Source: Candidatus Woesebacteria bacterium
Lineage (GTDB): Bacteria > Patescibacteriota > Microgenomatia > UBA1400 > MFAQ01
Assembly: GCA_020052895.1 (NCBI GenBank)
Contig: JAGVOE010000077.1
Coordinates: 1-5,427, forward strand
DNA: 5,427 bases
Reading direction: 5' to 3'
The position numbers were made by a program, and so were the translations under genes. This document shows positions 4,845 to 5,427 of this stretch, piece by piece. Under the pieces are notes generated by a model that was given only the letters and a program-made list of their open reading frames with translations, made no database searches and was not told the DNA's origin. The first letter of the stretch is position 1; every line of letters begins with the position of its first letter.

Positions 4845-5026
4845 ATGTATGGCCCCCCACAATTCCTGCCACCGGCGGCGGTCTCGCCCTTCTCGGTTTG
4901 GCTTATGGAAGTTATATCGGTAACTGGATCGTTATCCTATTTTCCATAGCATTGATCGCCTTAATCCTTCTTAACATAATCCGCCTTCGTCGCGGGGAAC
5001 AAAAAATAATCGAGCGCGATAAATAA
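4845..5026 (+). CDS. Mini sortase-substrate-like membrane protein, frame interrupted at a C6 tract
   Basis: AAGGAGA (4833-4839) precedes ATG 4845, which reads MYGPP and then, in its own frame, ends after 34 codons in an unremarkable sequence. If the C6 run (4853-4858) had one more C, or if ribosomes slip back one base there, the product becomes 60 residues: MYGPPTIPATGGG, then a hydrophobic region (14-46) and a basic tail RLRRGEQK (47-54). That is the layout of a sortase sorting signal: an LPxTG-like pentapeptide (IPATG, 4862-4876), a membrane segment and positive residues. Unlike normal substrates there is almost nothing before the motif, and no signal peptide. The upstream sortase makes the reading more plausible. 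The frame of the C-terminal part is also open further upstream to 4742, but that stretch overlaps the glycosyltransferase and has no start signal. The gene begins 20 bases after the glycosyltransferase stop and ends at a strong terminator. Confidence 0.65.
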
Positions 5027-5043
5027 GTATCACCAACTAATAC

Positions 5044-5074
5044 CACCTTGAATACAATTCAGGGTGATTTTTTT
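5044..5074 (+). terminator. Terminator of the sortase cluster
   Basis: CACCTTGAAT (5044-5053) pairs with ATTCAGGGTG (5057-5066) over 10 bp with one G-U pair and a 3-base loop, followed by seven T (5068-5074). It closes the plus-strand cluster. The stop codon of the convergent gene overlaps the T run. Confidence 0.9.
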
Positions 5075-5427
5075 ACCTCCTCAAACTCCTAACAAAAACT
5101 AGCCAAGGGAAAACCACCACCGCCCGAAAAATTCTTCCAAGCCTCTTTGGTTCCACTATCATTCTCCACAGCCATTTGAGACCTACTCTCTCCATCCAAA
5201 CTGGTGCGGCTTTGAAGTCTCCCAGATACTCATTGAAGGTACCACCTACTCCCATGATCACTCTCGCCTGAAGACGGCTCAGATGGCCGGCAATCCACTT
5301 CTCCTGTTTAACTGGATTGTACTGGACAAAAAGTAGGTCCGGCTTAAAAGCATTTATTTTATGGACCACCCGCTCATCTACCGCTCTGTCCGTCCCCACC
5401 CGGCTCTCACCCGCGTCATACGCCACC
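5073..5427 (-). CDS. WecG/TagA/CpsF family (GT26) glycosyltransferase, C-terminal part
   Basis: The frame is open to the right edge, so the N-terminus lies outside; the GTG at the edge is an internal valine, not a start. The visible 118 codons match the C-terminal half of GT26 enzymes: INAFKPDLLFVQYNP-VKQEKW (24-44), ARVIMGVGGTFNEYLGDFKAAPVWM (54-78) and GLKWLWRMIVEPKRLGRIF (82-100), then a hydrophobic, Arg-rich end. Members such as TagA and WecG transfer N-acetylmannosamine or its uronic acid to lipid-linked N-acetylglucosamine when building teichoic acid or surface polysaccharides, working at the membrane through the C-terminal segment. The motif before PKQE is usually VGxGxPKQExW; here it is VQYNPVKQEKW, so the glycine-rich part is changed. 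The catalytic Asp of the family lies in the missing half. It converges on the sortase cluster and fits a surface-glycan region. Confidence 0.92.
   Translation of the reverse strand, partial: VAYDAGESRVGTDRAVDERVVHKINAFKPDLLFVQYNPVKQEKWIAGHLSRLQARVIMGVGGTFNEYLGDFKAAPVWMERVGLKWLWRMIVEPKRLGRIFRAVVVFPWLVFVRSLRR

Overview
The window looks like a piece of a small bacterial genome, most likely a member of the Candidate Phyla Radiation (Patescibacteria). This placement is inferred from short genes of unknown function, an isolated rplJ-rplL pair, a sortase next to glycosyltransferases, a mix of genes with and without Shine-Dalgarno sites, and several short dispersed palindromes, some lying in frame inside genes. 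No marker here gives a firm taxonomic assignment. All intact genes read through with the standard code, so there is no sign of UGA recoding.

Layout. Positions 1-625 (minus) hold the 5' part of a membrane protein gene of unknown function, cut by the left edge, with an extended -10 promoter. Positions 743-991 (minus) hold a small winged-helix-like protein with a hairpin terminator. A strong sigma70-type promoter at 1021-1049 drives a leader that resembles the L10 (rplJ) autoregulatory leader and contains a terminator-like hairpin. It is followed by rplJ (L10) and rplL (L7/L12), ending at a bidirectional terminator shared with a convergent gene of unknown function (2292-2759, minus). A small MerR/excisionase-type HTH protein (2796-3017) is divergent from that gene.

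Positions 3104-5026 form a plus-strand cell-surface cluster. It starts with a membrane-anchored sortase with His, Cys and Arg in place, followed by an overlapping processive-type family 2 glycosyltransferase that is broken by one frameshift and one in-frame TAA. Next is a roughly 60-residue membrane protein that is little more than a sortase sorting signal (IPATG, hydrophobic segment, basic tail) and whose frame is interrupted at a C6 tract. The cluster ends at a strong terminator. From 5073 to the right edge (minus) lies the C-terminal part of a WecG/TagA/CpsF (GT26) glycosyltransferase.

The main points for a second look are the sortase / glycosyltransferase / mini-substrate cluster with its three frame lesions in about 0.8 kb, three copies of a CGTAGGGGC palindrome, two other palindromes read through in frame inside genes (two of the in-frame palindromes sit just after a membrane anchor), and the attenuator-like rplJ leader.
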